This document shows positions 54,750 to 62,239 of a stretch of 64,000 nt of DNA, piece after piece (the stretch's first letter is position 1; the number at the start of each line of letters is the position of its first letter). The stretch lies in assembly GCA_022792175.1 (NCBI GenBank), contig JAAWAN010000026.1, positions 1 through 64,000 on the forward strand, given 5' to 3'. Made by a program: the position numbers and the translations under genes. The notes under the pieces were generated by a model. That model was not told where the DNA came from. It was given only the letters and a program-made list of their open reading frames with translations, and made no database searches. The stretch comes from Provencibacterium sp. Lineage in GTDB: Bacteria; Bacillota; Clostridia; Oscillospirales; Ruminococcaceae.

Positions 54750-55058
54750 TCAGGCATCCCACTGATATTTCTTCAGGGAGACGTATGATCTGTCTTCTAA
54801 AAAAATGCCCTCCCGCTCGAGCAGCGCTGCCTGCTCTGTCCAGCCGGGGACCAGCCTCCCCGCATGGTTAACGACCCGGTGGCAGGGGTATTTGCCATAG
54901 AACTCGGCATTACTGAGCACCTTTCCCACCAGCCGCGCATTTTTCTCCCTGCCGATCAGCCGGGCAATCTGCCCGTAGGTGGCGACCCGCCCTTCCGGGA
55001 TTTCCTCAACCACCGCGAGAATCTCATAGCACAGAGCATCGTTTAAAACGCTTCCCAT
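54750..55058 (-). CDS. Short MGMT-family protein (single DNA-binding domain) with PCHR motif
   Basis: A 102-residue protein that is only the C-terminal MGMT domain: PEGRVATYGQIARLIG, ARLVGKVLSNAEF, then YPCHRVVNHAGRLVPGW. Alkyltransferase-like (ATL) proteins of this size normally have Trp or Ala in place of the reactive cysteine. This one keeps Cys in PCHRVV, so it may still accept alkyl groups or may be an ATL-type lesion recogniser. ATG 55058 fits the family start; the longer open frame upstream does not. It is the first gene of the repair cluster. Confidence 0.85.
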   Translation of the reverse strand: MGSVLNDALCYEILAVVEEIPEGRVATYGQIARLIGREKNARLVGKVLSNAEFYGKYPCHRVVNHAGRLVPGWTEQAALLEREGIFLEDRSYVSLKKYQWDA

Positions 55059-55192
55059 CCGTTGCCGCTCCTTTCTTCGTGGCTGTCTTCTGCTTATTAT
55101 ACAGCATTCGCCGCCGAAAATCTCTTCTTTTCGACAGCGGATGCTGAATTTTTTAAGCTCTTTTCCGCCATCCGGTTTTTTATCGCAGGCCC

Positions 55193-55241
55193 TTGACAAG
55201 GAGGGCTATAGCGTATATACTGTATATGCTGTATATATACA
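55193..55241 (+). promoter_or_regulatory. Promoter and palindromic operator of the GntR/ABC operon
   Basis: TTGACA (55193-55198), a 17-base spacer and TATACT (55216-55221). Two palindromes overlap the -10 and start region: GTATATAC (55213-55220) and TGTATATATACA (55230-55241). They are likely sites for the GntR protein encoded next, giving autoregulation. Confidence 0.72.
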
Positions 55242-55263
55242 CAATAACTTTGAAGGTGAAGCG

Positions 55264-55638
55264 TTGAACATCATCATCAGCAACTCGAGCGGGAAACCCT
55301 TTTATGAGCAGATTGCCTCTCAGATCCGCGGCCTGATTTTCAGCGGAGAGCTGGAGGAGGGGGAGGCGCTGCCCTCCATGCGCGCGCTGGCCAAGGACCT
55401 GCGCATCAGCCTGATTACCACCAAGCGGGCCTATGAGGACCTGGAGCGGGAGGGATATATTGAAACGGTGCCGGGCAAGGGCTGCTTTGTGGCGCAGAAA
55501 AATATGGAGGTTATCCGCGAGGAGCAGCTGCGCCTGTGCGAGGGGCAGCTAAAGCTTGCGGCGCAGGCGGCGAGAAGCTGCGGCATAGAGCTGCGGGAGC
55601 TGATAGAGATTCTGAAGATTTACTACTGCGGGGAATAG
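55264..55638 (+). CDS. GntR-family regulator, YtrA subfamily
   Basis: A 124-residue short GntR regulator. The N-terminal winged helix (about 1-75) has PFYEQIASQIRGLIFSGEL, LPSMRALAKDLRISLITTK and GYIETVPGKGCFV. The C-terminal part is only two helices, as in YtrA proteins that control ABC transporter operons. The start is TTG 55264 behind GAAGGTG; the open frame upstream crosses the promoter and is not translated. The ABC ATPase gene follows after 47 bases. Confidence 0.92.
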   Translation: MNIIISNSSGKPFYEQIASQIRGLIFSGELEEGEALPSMRALAKDLRISLITTKRAYEDLEREGYIETVPGKGCFVAQKNMEVIREEQLRLCEGQLKLAAQAARSCGIELRELIEILKIYYCGE

Positions 55639-55685
55639 CTGCCGGGAAAGGGCCGCAAAAAAAACGGCAAAAAGGGGAGAGGAAT

Positions 55686-56546
55686 ATGAAGACAGATAGC
55701 TGCCTGTCGCTTTGCGGCGTGCGCAAGCGGTATGGGGATTTTGAGCTGGATGTGAGCTTTGAGCTGCCGGCCGGCTGCATCATGGGCTTTATCGGGGAAA
55801 ACGGCGCCGGCAAAACGACGACCTTCAAGCTGATTCTCGATTTAATCCGGCGGGAGGCGGGGGAAATCCTCTTTTTGGGGCGGGATATCCGCGAAAGCGG
55901 ACGGCTTGCCCGCGAGGAGATCGGCGTTGTGTTTGATGAGTGCAGCTTTTATGAATCGCTGAGCACTTACGACATCGGCAGAGTCCTGGCCGGTATCCAT
56001 CCGCGGTGGGATCAGCAGCTGTTTGAGGGCTATCTGACCAGGTGGGGGATTCCGCGAAAAAAGCCGGTGAAGTCCTTTTCGCGCGGCATGAAGATGAAGC
56101 TTTCGATTGCGGCGGCGCTCAGCCATCATCCGCGCCTGTTGCTGCTCGATGAGGCAACCAGCGGGCTGGACCCCATTATGCGCAGCGAGGTGCTTGACAC
56201 GCTGCAGGAATTTGTGCAGGATGAGGAGCATGCCGTGCTGCTTTCCTCTCACATTACGAGCGATCTGGACCGCATTGCCGACTATGTCACCTTCCTGCAT
56301 GCGGGCAAGGCCATTCTTTCGGAAAACAAGGATACGCTGCTGTTTACATATGGCATTCTCAAGGGAAGCGAGCAGCAGCTGGCAAGGCTGCCGGGAGAGC
56401 TTGTTCTGGGCAGGCGGTGGGGGGCCTATGGGTGCGAGGCGCTGGTGTGCGATATCAGCCGGGCGCAGCGCCTCTGTCCTGAGGCGGCGGCCGACCGGCC
56501 GAATCTGGAGGAAATCATGATTCTGCTCAGCGGGGGACAGGAATAA
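55686..56546 (+). CDS. ABC transporter ATP-binding protein
   Basis: A 286-residue ABC ATPase. Walker A is GENGAGKTT (about 37-45), the signature SFSRGMKMKL (about 133-142), a slightly altered form of LSGGQ, and Walker B LLLLDEATSGLD (about 156-167); the H-loop is SSHI. The C-terminal 70 residues are a family extension. With the permease after it and the YtrA-type regulator before it, it resembles the lantibiotic- or cell-wall-stress-linked ABC-2 exporters of Firmicutes. The transported compound is unknown. Confidence 0.92.
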   Translation: MKTDSCLSLCGVRKRYGDFELDVSFELPAGCIMGFIGENGAGKTTTFKLILDLIRREAGEILFLGRDIRESGRLAREEIGVVFDECSFYESLSTYDIGRVLAGIHPRWDQQLFEGYLTRWGIPRKKPVKSFSRGMKMKLSIAAALSHHPRLLLLDEATSGLDPIMRSEVLDTLQEFVQDEEHAVLLSSHITSDLDRIADYVTFLHAGKAILSENKDTLLFTYGILKGSEQQLARLPGELVLGRRWGAYGCEALVCDISRAQRLCPEAAADRPNLEEIMILLSGGQE

Positions 56547-56696
56547 AGGCGGCTTTTTCCCGCCGCAGCCGGGCTTTCGCCCTTTGCAGATAAAGCGGCT
56601 GCCCCTTGCGCCGCAGGGCCGGAGGGTATGGCGAAGGGGGCGGCACAGCCGGTCTATATCAGCCTGCCGGGCACCCGGCAGAGAACGGAGGAAAGT

Positions 56697-57347
56697 ATGA
56701 AGGGACTCATTCTCAAGGAATTCATCTATGTCTACCATCTTTATCTGAAAGTGATTTTAATCATGTTTGGCTTTTATCTCTTCCTGGCGATAGCCGCCTC
56801 CGGGGAAAGGATGGATAACTACACCATCGCCAGCGCGCTGACAGCGCTTTTTGCCGTGCTTCCCCTCGCCACCTTTTCGCTGGATAAGGCCTCCCACTGG
56901 GACCGGTATGCCCTTTCCTGCCCGCTGGACCGCCGGATGCTGGTGCTCTCCAAATATATCTTTTCTTTTTTGTCCATCCTGATGGGGACGGTTTTTGCGC
57001 TTGTGTATATGGCCATCATCTCTCTGGTGCAGGGGATGCCCAGTGCGCAGGAGCTTTCGGAGATAGGACGCTTTATTTTCTATTTTTCGCTGGCCGCCCT
57101 GCTTTTCAGCAGCTGCATGCTGCCCTGCATCTACCGCTTCGGGCCGGACAAGGCGCGGCTGTTTACCTTTTTGCTGATAGGCCTCCCGTTTGTGATAGGA
57201 ATCGCGGTCAAAAAGCTGCATATCGCGCTGCCCTCGGGGGAGCAGATGGAGACGTTGGCAGTTTTTGCCCCGTTTCTGGTTTTGCTGGCGATCTATCTTT
57301 CCTACCGGCTTTCGCTGCATATCTTTTATCAGCAGGAAATCGACTGA
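56697..57347 (+). CDS. ABC-2 type membrane permease
   Basis: A 216-residue membrane protein with about six hydrophobic segments (near 12-33, 42-58, 83-104, 126-148, 156-172 and 186-205) and short loops. It is the membrane partner of the preceding ATPase. ATG 56697 has GGAGG upstream; an earlier in-frame start at 56628 is less likely. The sequence resembles ABC-2 permeases of YtrA-linked operons only in general shape. Confidence 0.85.
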   Translation: MKGLILKEFIYVYHLYLKVILIMFGFYLFLAIAASGERMDNYTIASALTALFAVLPLATFSLDKASHWDRYALSCPLDRRMLVLSKYIFSFLSILMGTVFALVYMAIISLVQGMPSAQELSEIGRFIFYFSLAALLFSSCMLPCIYRFGPDKARLFTFLLIGLPFVIGIAVKKLHIALPSGEQMETLAVFAPFLVLLAIYLSYRLSLHIFYQQEID

Positions 57348-57365
57348 CAGGAGGGGGATTTTTTG

Positions 57366-57611
57366 ATGGATGTACACAGGGCAATCCGGCAGAGGCTCTT
57401 TTATTTGTGCAGGCAGCGGCATATGACGATTGCCAGCCTGTCGGCCCATGCGCAGGTCCCGGCCTCTACCATTAAAAATGTTCTGTATGGGCGCAGTCAG
57501 AATCCGGGCGTTGGAACGCTGCAGCAGCTCTGCAATGGGCTGGATATCAGCCTCTTTGATTTTTTTGACAGTGCAGAATTCCGCAGAGACGAGAGAAAGC
57601 CTGCCGGATAA
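57366..57611 (+). CDS. Small XRE-type HTH regulator
   Basis: An 81-residue protein that is a single Cro/C1-type helix-turn-helix: RQRLFYLCRQRHMTIASLSA, then VPASTIKNVLYGRSQNPGVG and LQQLCNGLDISLFDFFD. ATG 57366 has GGAGGGG upstream. It is the last gene of the GntR-ABC operon, 18 bases after the permease stop, so the transporter operon carries two DNA-binding proteins. A terminator follows. Confidence 0.9.
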   Translation: MDVHRAIRQRLFYLCRQRHMTIASLSAHAQVPASTIKNVLYGRSQNPGVGTLQQLCNGLDISLFDFFDSAEFRRDERKPAG

Positions 57612-57665
57612 AAGAGAGGAGCGGGCGCAGGAGGCTGGTAAGATAAGAAAACATTTTAAGTAAGG

Positions 57666-57705
57666 GCCGGCGCAGCGTTAAGCTGCGCCGGCTTTCGCAT
57701 TATTT
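57666..57705 (+). terminator. Terminator after the GntR/ABC operon
   Basis: A perfect 11-bp stem (57666-57676 with 57682-57692), loop GTTAA, followed by TTTCGCATTATTTTT. Confidence 0.85.
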
Positions 57706-57926
57706 TTGTTTTGGGCAGTCTGGGATTGCTCCCGCGCTCCCCAAAAATCAAACGCGCCAATGAAATGACAGACAGTCTCAATCTCCCGGATTTTCACCTG
57801 CTTCTGCTGTTCGTCGGTCGTGCAGGTATTGGACACTCTGATCTGTTTCACGGACTCACGCAGGATAGTGGCGTCAAGCTGGGTCGTGTTCGTGTATTTC
57901 TTCACCACCACCGTTGTCAATATCCC
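57700..57926 (-). pseudogene. Serine recombinase remnant (DUF4368-type C-terminus), minus strand
   Basis: On the minus strand about 75 codons resemble the C-terminal end of large serine recombinases with a DUF4368 tail: VVKKYTNTTQLDATILRESV and later IETVCHFIGAFDFWG. Nothing upstream on this strand continues the protein. The adjoining fragment on the plus strand is also from a recombinase, so the region has been rearranged. Confidence 0.6.
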
Positions 57927-58206
57927 TAAACAGCGGGAATACCTGGGACATACCGCTAACTTCAAGACCTGCAGACATTTTAAGGACAAGAAAGCCACCA
58001 TGTTCCAGAGGACGAATGGATTTTTTGAGGACACCCATAACCACCATCGACCAGGAAATCCTTGACAATGTGCAGCGTATCTAATTGAAACCATCCAAGC
58101 GGAGGAGGTCTGCTTCAATTTTATCGGCAGGTACATCCCTCCGGCATTTCGGGAAGTGGAATTGCCCCCGAAGGAACAGGGGCTATTCGGAAAGAAGGGG
58201 AATTGA
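57924..58206 (+). pseudogene. Serine recombinase remnant, plus strand
   Basis: The plus strand reads KQREYLGHTANFKTCRHFKD, then TNGFFEDTH and, after a frame change, TIDQEILDNVQRI, as in the recombinase zinc-ribbon region of DUF4368 proteins. A further shift leads to EEVCFNFIGRYIPPAFREV, a C-terminal-like end, with a stop at 58204-58206. The middle of the protein is missing. At least two frameshifts and a deletion make it non-functional. It points away from the minus-strand fragment next to it. Confidence 0.6.
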
Positions 58207-58442
58207 AAGACCGGCGGCATCAGGCCTATCTCCGGCGCAAGGCCAGCGGTTGAGCAGCGGCAGTATGAGGAATGCATCAGGGCGGCGAAAAGGCCAGGAT
58301 TGGCGCAAAGAAAGCGGCTATCCGGCAAGAGGATATGGAACGGGGCACATATTCTTCTGTGTTGCTGATCTGCCCTGCCGGGAACCCGGGAAAGCGACTA
58401 TGCAAGTCCAGACCATGCTGTGCAAGAAAGGAGAGCGTTACC
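58207..58442. other. Decayed mobile DNA without a recognised gene
   Basis: Traces of coding sequence can be read (for example RRHQAYLRRKASG and then a stop), but no family is recognisable. Confidence 0.35.
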
Positions 58443-58754
58443 ATGAAAATCGGACTGGACTTAGTGAAAGTGGGCGATTGCTATCTCCCCGGCCTGACGC
58501 TGGCGCCGCCTAACCGCAGTTTGGGCAAGTATGGCCTGTTGCGGTTGCGGTATCTGAAAGAGCATCGGCCTATCGTTTGGGCCGAGTTGGCGATGGGGGG
58601 CAGGCTGTGCGCCCATCTGCTGGAAATCGAGGATACCGCCCAGGATCTGCTGGACAGCACAATGCCGGGAATGGCAAAAAAGACCGGGGTAGCCGAGGCT
58701 TTGCAAGCCCACGCCCTATGCGCCGGGCAGGGCCGATGGGGTAAGGTACAATAA
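58443..58754 (+). CDS. tnpV: Transposon-encoded protein TnpV (shortened C-terminus)
   Basis: A 103-residue protein like TnpV of clostridial Tn4451-type and related elements. The start VKVGDCYLPGLTL, the core LGKYGLLRLRYLKEHRP and the helix LLEIEDTAQDLLDSTMPGMAKKTGVAE fit the family. The end (AHALCAGQGRWGKVQ) does not, so the C-terminus is cut or shifted. The ATG at 58443 has AAGGAGA upstream. The role of TnpV is not known. Confidence 0.7.
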   Translation: MKIGLDLVKVGDCYLPGLTLAPPNRSLGKYGLLRLRYLKEHRPIVWAELAMGGRLCAHLLEIEDTAQDLLDSTMPGMAKKTGVAEALQAHALCAGQGRWGKVQ

Positions 58755-58839
58755 GATGCGCAAATAAAAAGAGACATGGTTTGCAGAACTCTGGTAGAAT
58801 GAAGTAGCGACACACCATTCAGAAAGGAGACTGTAAACC

Positions 58840-59564
58840 ATGTCAGAGAAGATTGTACAGCTAAACGAGGAAGTAATCAAGGGGCAGCTTAAAGAATTGG
58901 TCCGGGGCAGCGTGGAAGAAGCCCTCATCGAGATGTACCTGGCAGGAGTAATCCGTCCGCCGGATGGAGGACATCACGGAGGCTCTGTGGGGGGAGCAAG
59001 GTATCTCCATCGACGATCAGCGAACTGAACAAAAAAGCATATGTCCACATTGAGGACTGGCGGAACCGTCCCTTACAGGGCGGAAGATACACCTATGTCT
59101 ATGTAGATGGCATCTACCTGCGTCGGAACTGGGGCGGAGAGTTCAAGAATGTAGCTGTTCTGGTGGCAATTGCGGTAAATGGGGACGGATACCGGGAGGT
59201 TTTAGGCGCTGCCGAGGGCATGAAAGAGGATAAGGCCAGCTTCAGCTTCTTTCAGTGGCTCCGGGGCCGCGGTCTGGACGGCGTAAAACTCATCATTGGA
59301 GACAAGTCTCTAGGGATGCTGGAAGCGGTGGGGGAAGTGTTTCCAGAAGCCAAGTACCAGCGGTGTACAGTCCATTTTTACCGCAATGTATTTTCCGTGA
59401 CGCCGCGCTCCAGGGTGAAGCTGGTGGCGAAGATGCTCAAAGCGATCCATGCCCAGGAGAGCAAAAAGGCGGCCCGTGAAAAGGCCAGAGCTGTGGTGGT
59501 TGTTGTTGGATTGCCGCCTTATTCCTCAGCGGCTTCGGCTTCGTTCGACAGATCAATTTTGTAG
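58840..59564 (+). pseudogene. IS256-family transposase, broken
   Basis: ATG 58840 with AAAGGAG opens MSEKIVQLNEEVIKGQLKEL, a Mutator/IS256-type transposase. About 90 residues are then missing by an in-frame jump from RGSVEE to ALIEMYLAGV. One extra base near 58950 and a G6 run at 58989-58994 shift the frame twice. The catalytic-domain part YVYVDGIYLRRNWGGEF and VKLIIGDKSLGML (two of the three DDE residues) can still be read up to about 59498. The C-terminal third with the last acidic residue is lost. The element cannot transpose by itself. Confidence 0.85.
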
Positions 59565-59567
59565 AAA

Positions 59568-59921
59568 TCAAAAGTTACTACCTGCCCGCTGCCTGCGGCG
59601 TATGGCGGCAGGATACCTGTCCACGGCAAAAATATTTTTTGGTGCTGGCGTCAGAGAGGCAGAGGATAAATTTTTTGGAATATCAGGTTCCTTCTTATCC
59701 ATTGCCCGAATGACCCCAACGGTCTCTTCATCCGTCTGTATCAGATAGAAGTGAGAAAAAGGATTCAAAAGCCGTACAGCGGCCTTTTCCGACGGGCCCG
59801 GCAGCCGGGGCCTGGTTTCGGTATCCGGATATTTTTGACAGAGGCCCGCGAAAGCCGGCACCTGCATGCGCCAGATACATTCTGCCCCCTCTTTGCCGGC
59901 CCGGATAAGCTTCAGCTCCAT
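59568..59921 (-). pseudogene. GNAT acetyltransferase, C-terminally truncated
   Basis: The first 80 residues look like the N-terminal half of a GNAT acetyltransferase: IWRMQVPAFAGLCQKYPDTE and FYLIQTDEETVGVIRAMDKK. The acetyl-CoA-binding half (R-x-x-G-x-G/A) is missing. The last 35 residues are unlike the family, and the frame ends close to the IS256 remnant. A deletion or insertion of mobile DNA probably removed the 3' half. It would be the third gene of the S41-HD group on the minus strand. Confidence 0.7.
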
Positions 59922-59943
59922 TTTTCTTCTTCTCTTTTAACAG

Positions 59944-60531
59944 CTACTCTTTGAGATTGCCCTTTCGGATGTTTTCCTCTATAATCTGCTCGGTAATTTC
60001 GAACAGCTTTTCTGAACCCAGCCGGGTCTTTTTCTGCCGCCCATAGACCTGCCCGGCGCTCACCTGGTGCTCCCGCCAGTCCCCGCCGCCGTTGGCGTTA
60101 TTTAAAAGCAGCGGCTGCAGGTTATCCATCGCATGCGCAAATTTCGCTTCCGCCGTTTCGCAGTCCTCGAATTCATCAAAGAGGGCAACCAGCTCCTGCT
60201 TCTGGTCCTCCGGCAGCAGCGAGTAGATTTTTTCCTTTGCGGCATCCTCCCGGGCCTTCTGGGTCTTTTTGGCCTGCTCGTCATAGGCGTAGGTATCTCC
60301 TGCCTCGATTTCGATGATATCGTGAATCAGACACATCAGCATAACCCTGCCGATGTCCACCTCTTCGTTGGCATATTCTCTGAGCAGATAGGCCATAACC
60401 GCCATGTGCCATGCGTGCTCGGCATCGTTTTCGTTTCTTCCGTGCCCGGAGAGGTGGGTCTGCCGGAAGATGTTCTTTTCCTGATCGATTTTCAGCACAA
60501 AACGCAGCTGCTGATAAAGCCGTTGCTCCAT
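59944..60531 (-). CDS. HD-domain hydrolase (YfbR/5'-deoxynucleotidase-like)
   Basis: A 195-residue metal-dependent HD-domain phosphohydrolase. The metal ligands are seen as NDAEHAWHMAVMAYLL (first His), then LIHDIIEIEAGDTYAYD (HD pair) and a distal Asp in FAHAMDNLQPLLLN. It is closest to the HDDC2/YfbR-like proteins that release phosphate from deoxynucleoside monophosphates. The start is ATG 60531. It lies 47 bases downstream of the S41 protease gene. Confidence 0.87.
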   Translation of the reverse strand: MEQRLYQQLRFVLKIDQEKNIFRQTHLSGHGRNENDAEHAWHMAVMAYLLREYANEEVDIGRVMLMCLIHDIIEIEAGDTYAYDEQAKKTQKAREDAAKEKIYSLLPEDQKQELVALFDEFEDCETAEAKFAHAMDNLQPLLLNNANGGGDWREHQVSAGQVYGRQKKTRLGSEKLFEITEQIIEENIRKGNLKE

Positions 60532-60578
60532 TGGGCGTTCCTCCGGTTCTTTTCTGCCTGTCCCCCGGGACAGCAGGG

Positions 60579-61895
60579 CTACTCCTCCTGCTCCCCTGAA
60601 TTTTCTTCCTCCTGCTCTTCTGCAGAGGAGGAGGCGCTCTCCTCCCCGGCGGCGCTGCCGGCGGAGTTTACATTGGCGGCGGTGATGGCCAGTTCAAGGG
60701 ATTTTTTGAGCTGGGGGTCGGTTTCCAGTGCGAACAGGAGGTTTTCCGCCGTTTTTTTATCGGTCGCGCTGATGAGGTCGGCCTGATCCTTAGTGACCTT
60801 GACCTCAAAATCCGGCTTAACGCCGATGCCGTCATAATTCGGGCTGGTGGGCGGGTTGTATTTGGCCACGGTAACGCTGATGGCCGAGCCATCGTTGAGC
60901 TGCAAAAATTGCTGCATGGTGCCCTTGCCGAGCGTTGTCAGGCCGACGAGCTGGGCCTCAGCCTTATCCTTGAGCGCCTGGGCAAAGAGCTCTGCGGCGC
61001 TGGCGGTCTTTTCGTTCATGATGACCACCATCGGCAGGTTGATGCAGGCGGGATCGGAGGTGGCGAGCACCTCGGTCGTCCCATCCTTATAGGTGGCGGA
61101 GACGATGGTGCCCTGCGGCAGCAGCTTATCCAGAATGCGGGTGACCGGCTCGGTTTTTCCGCCCTGGTTATTCCGGACATCGAAAACGAGCGCCTGCGCC
61201 CCCTCGCTGACCAGCCGGTCAACGGCGCGGGTGAACTGGTCGGCGGTATTGTCGCCGAATTCGAGAATCTGCATATAGCCGATTCCCTCCCCGGTCATGC
61301 AGGAATAGACAGACGGCTTTTCCACATCGCGCCGGGTGAGCGGATAGGGGGTATCGGCATTGTCGCGGCGGATGGTGAGGTCAATCTGGGTGCCGGCGTC
61401 GCCAAAGATAGCCTCGCTCATCTCCTCGGCATTGTCGGCGGTGACATCCGTTTCATCGATTTTAACAATCAAATCTCCGGCGGCGATACCGGCGGCAAGA
61501 GCGGGGGAGTCGGGATAGACCTCGGTTATCAGGATATAGCCGGTCTCATCCAGCTCGGTCACAATGCCCACGCCGACCGATTTGGAGGCCCCGCTCTGAT
61601 TTAAGCGGGTGTATTCCTCAACGGTGTAATAGCGGGCATAGGGGTCGCCCAGCCCGGCGATATATCCCTGTGCGATACTGTCGTTTAAGGTATCCTCATT
61701 GATGGTTCCGAAAAATTTCTGGCGGGCCCATTTATCGATTTCTGCCAGCTTGGAGTAGGTCGCCTCCCGCTCCTTAATATTCAAAATGGTGTTGTTAAAG
61801 GTCTGGCGGGAGTAAACCATCGTGATAGAAAAGGTGGCGGCGGCCACAATGGCGAGCATCGCGAGAGCGGCTCCCAGAGAGATTTTTTTATTCAT
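60579..61895 (-). CDS. S41-family C-terminal processing peptidase with PDZ domain
   Basis: A 438-residue exported CtpA-type protease. An N-terminal membrane anchor (about 7-28) is followed by a helical part, a PDZ domain (about 95-180; GVGIVTELDETGYILI, AGIAAGDLIVKID) and the S41 protease domain. The Ser of the Ser-Lys dyad is in NEKTASAAELFAQAL and the Lys in TLGKGTMQ. The C-terminal tail is Ser- and Glu-rich. In spore formers, homologues cleave signalling or cell-wall proteins. It has its own promoter at 62032-62060. Confidence 0.92.
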   Translation of the reverse strand: MNKKISLGAALAMLAIVAAATFSITMVYSRQTFNNTILNIKEREATYSKLAEIDKWARQKFFGTINEDTLNDSIAQGYIAGLGDPYARYYTVEEYTRLNQSGASKSVGVGIVTELDETGYILITEVYPDSPALAAGIAAGDLIVKIDETDVTADNAEEMSEAIFGDAGTQIDLTIRRDNADTPYPLTRRDVEKPSVYSCMTGEGIGYMQILEFGDNTADQFTRAVDRLVSEGAQALVFDVRNNQGGKTEPVTRILDKLLPQGTIVSATYKDGTTEVLATSDPACINLPMVVIMNEKTASAAELFAQALKDKAEAQLVGLTTLGKGTMQQFLQLNDGSAISVTVAKYNPPTSPNYDGIGVKPDFEVKVTKDQADLISATDKKTAENLLFALETDPQLKKSLELAITAANVNSAGSAAGEESASSSAEEQEEENSGEQEE

Positions 61896-62031
61896 AGGCG
61901 GTCCCCTTTTTCATAGTCTTTTGAGCTTTTTTTCCTCCGGGTCCGGCGGGCTGCTTTTTGCATAAGGAGAAGGCCGGCCGGCTGCCTCCCGACAGGGCGA
62001 CAGGAAACCGGATTCGCCGGTTTTTGTTATG

Positions 62032-62060
62032 ATTATAGCATAATCTTTCCGGTTTGTCAT
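62032..62060 (-). promoter_or_regulatory. Promoter of the S41 protease gene
   Basis: On the minus strand ATGACA (62060-62055), a 17-base spacer and a perfect TATAAT (62037-62032). Confidence 0.72.
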
Positions 62061-62147
62061 GTATAGAGTATGAAAATCGAACGGCTTCGGCAGGATCCGG
62101 CTGTTTGGGGATTTTCAGCACCGCCTGCAACTTTTTCCGAACGCTTC

Positions 62148-62176
62148 TTGCATTTACTTGCTCAATATTATATAAT
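62148..62176 (+). promoter_or_regulatory. Promoter of the MFS transporter gene
   Basis: TTGCAT (62148-62153), a 17-base spacer and a perfect TATAAT (62171-62176), about 65 bases before the start. Confidence 0.75.
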
Positions 62177-62239
62177 CAGTTGCGTTCAATAGAATTTTCC
62201 TTCGTTGTTTTGGAGGAAGGGCTGGGAGAGGATTAAAAA

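Noticed and set aside
59163-59564. An intact 133-residue gene within the IS256 region
   Set aside because: It is the surviving middle of a frameshifted and truncated transposase.
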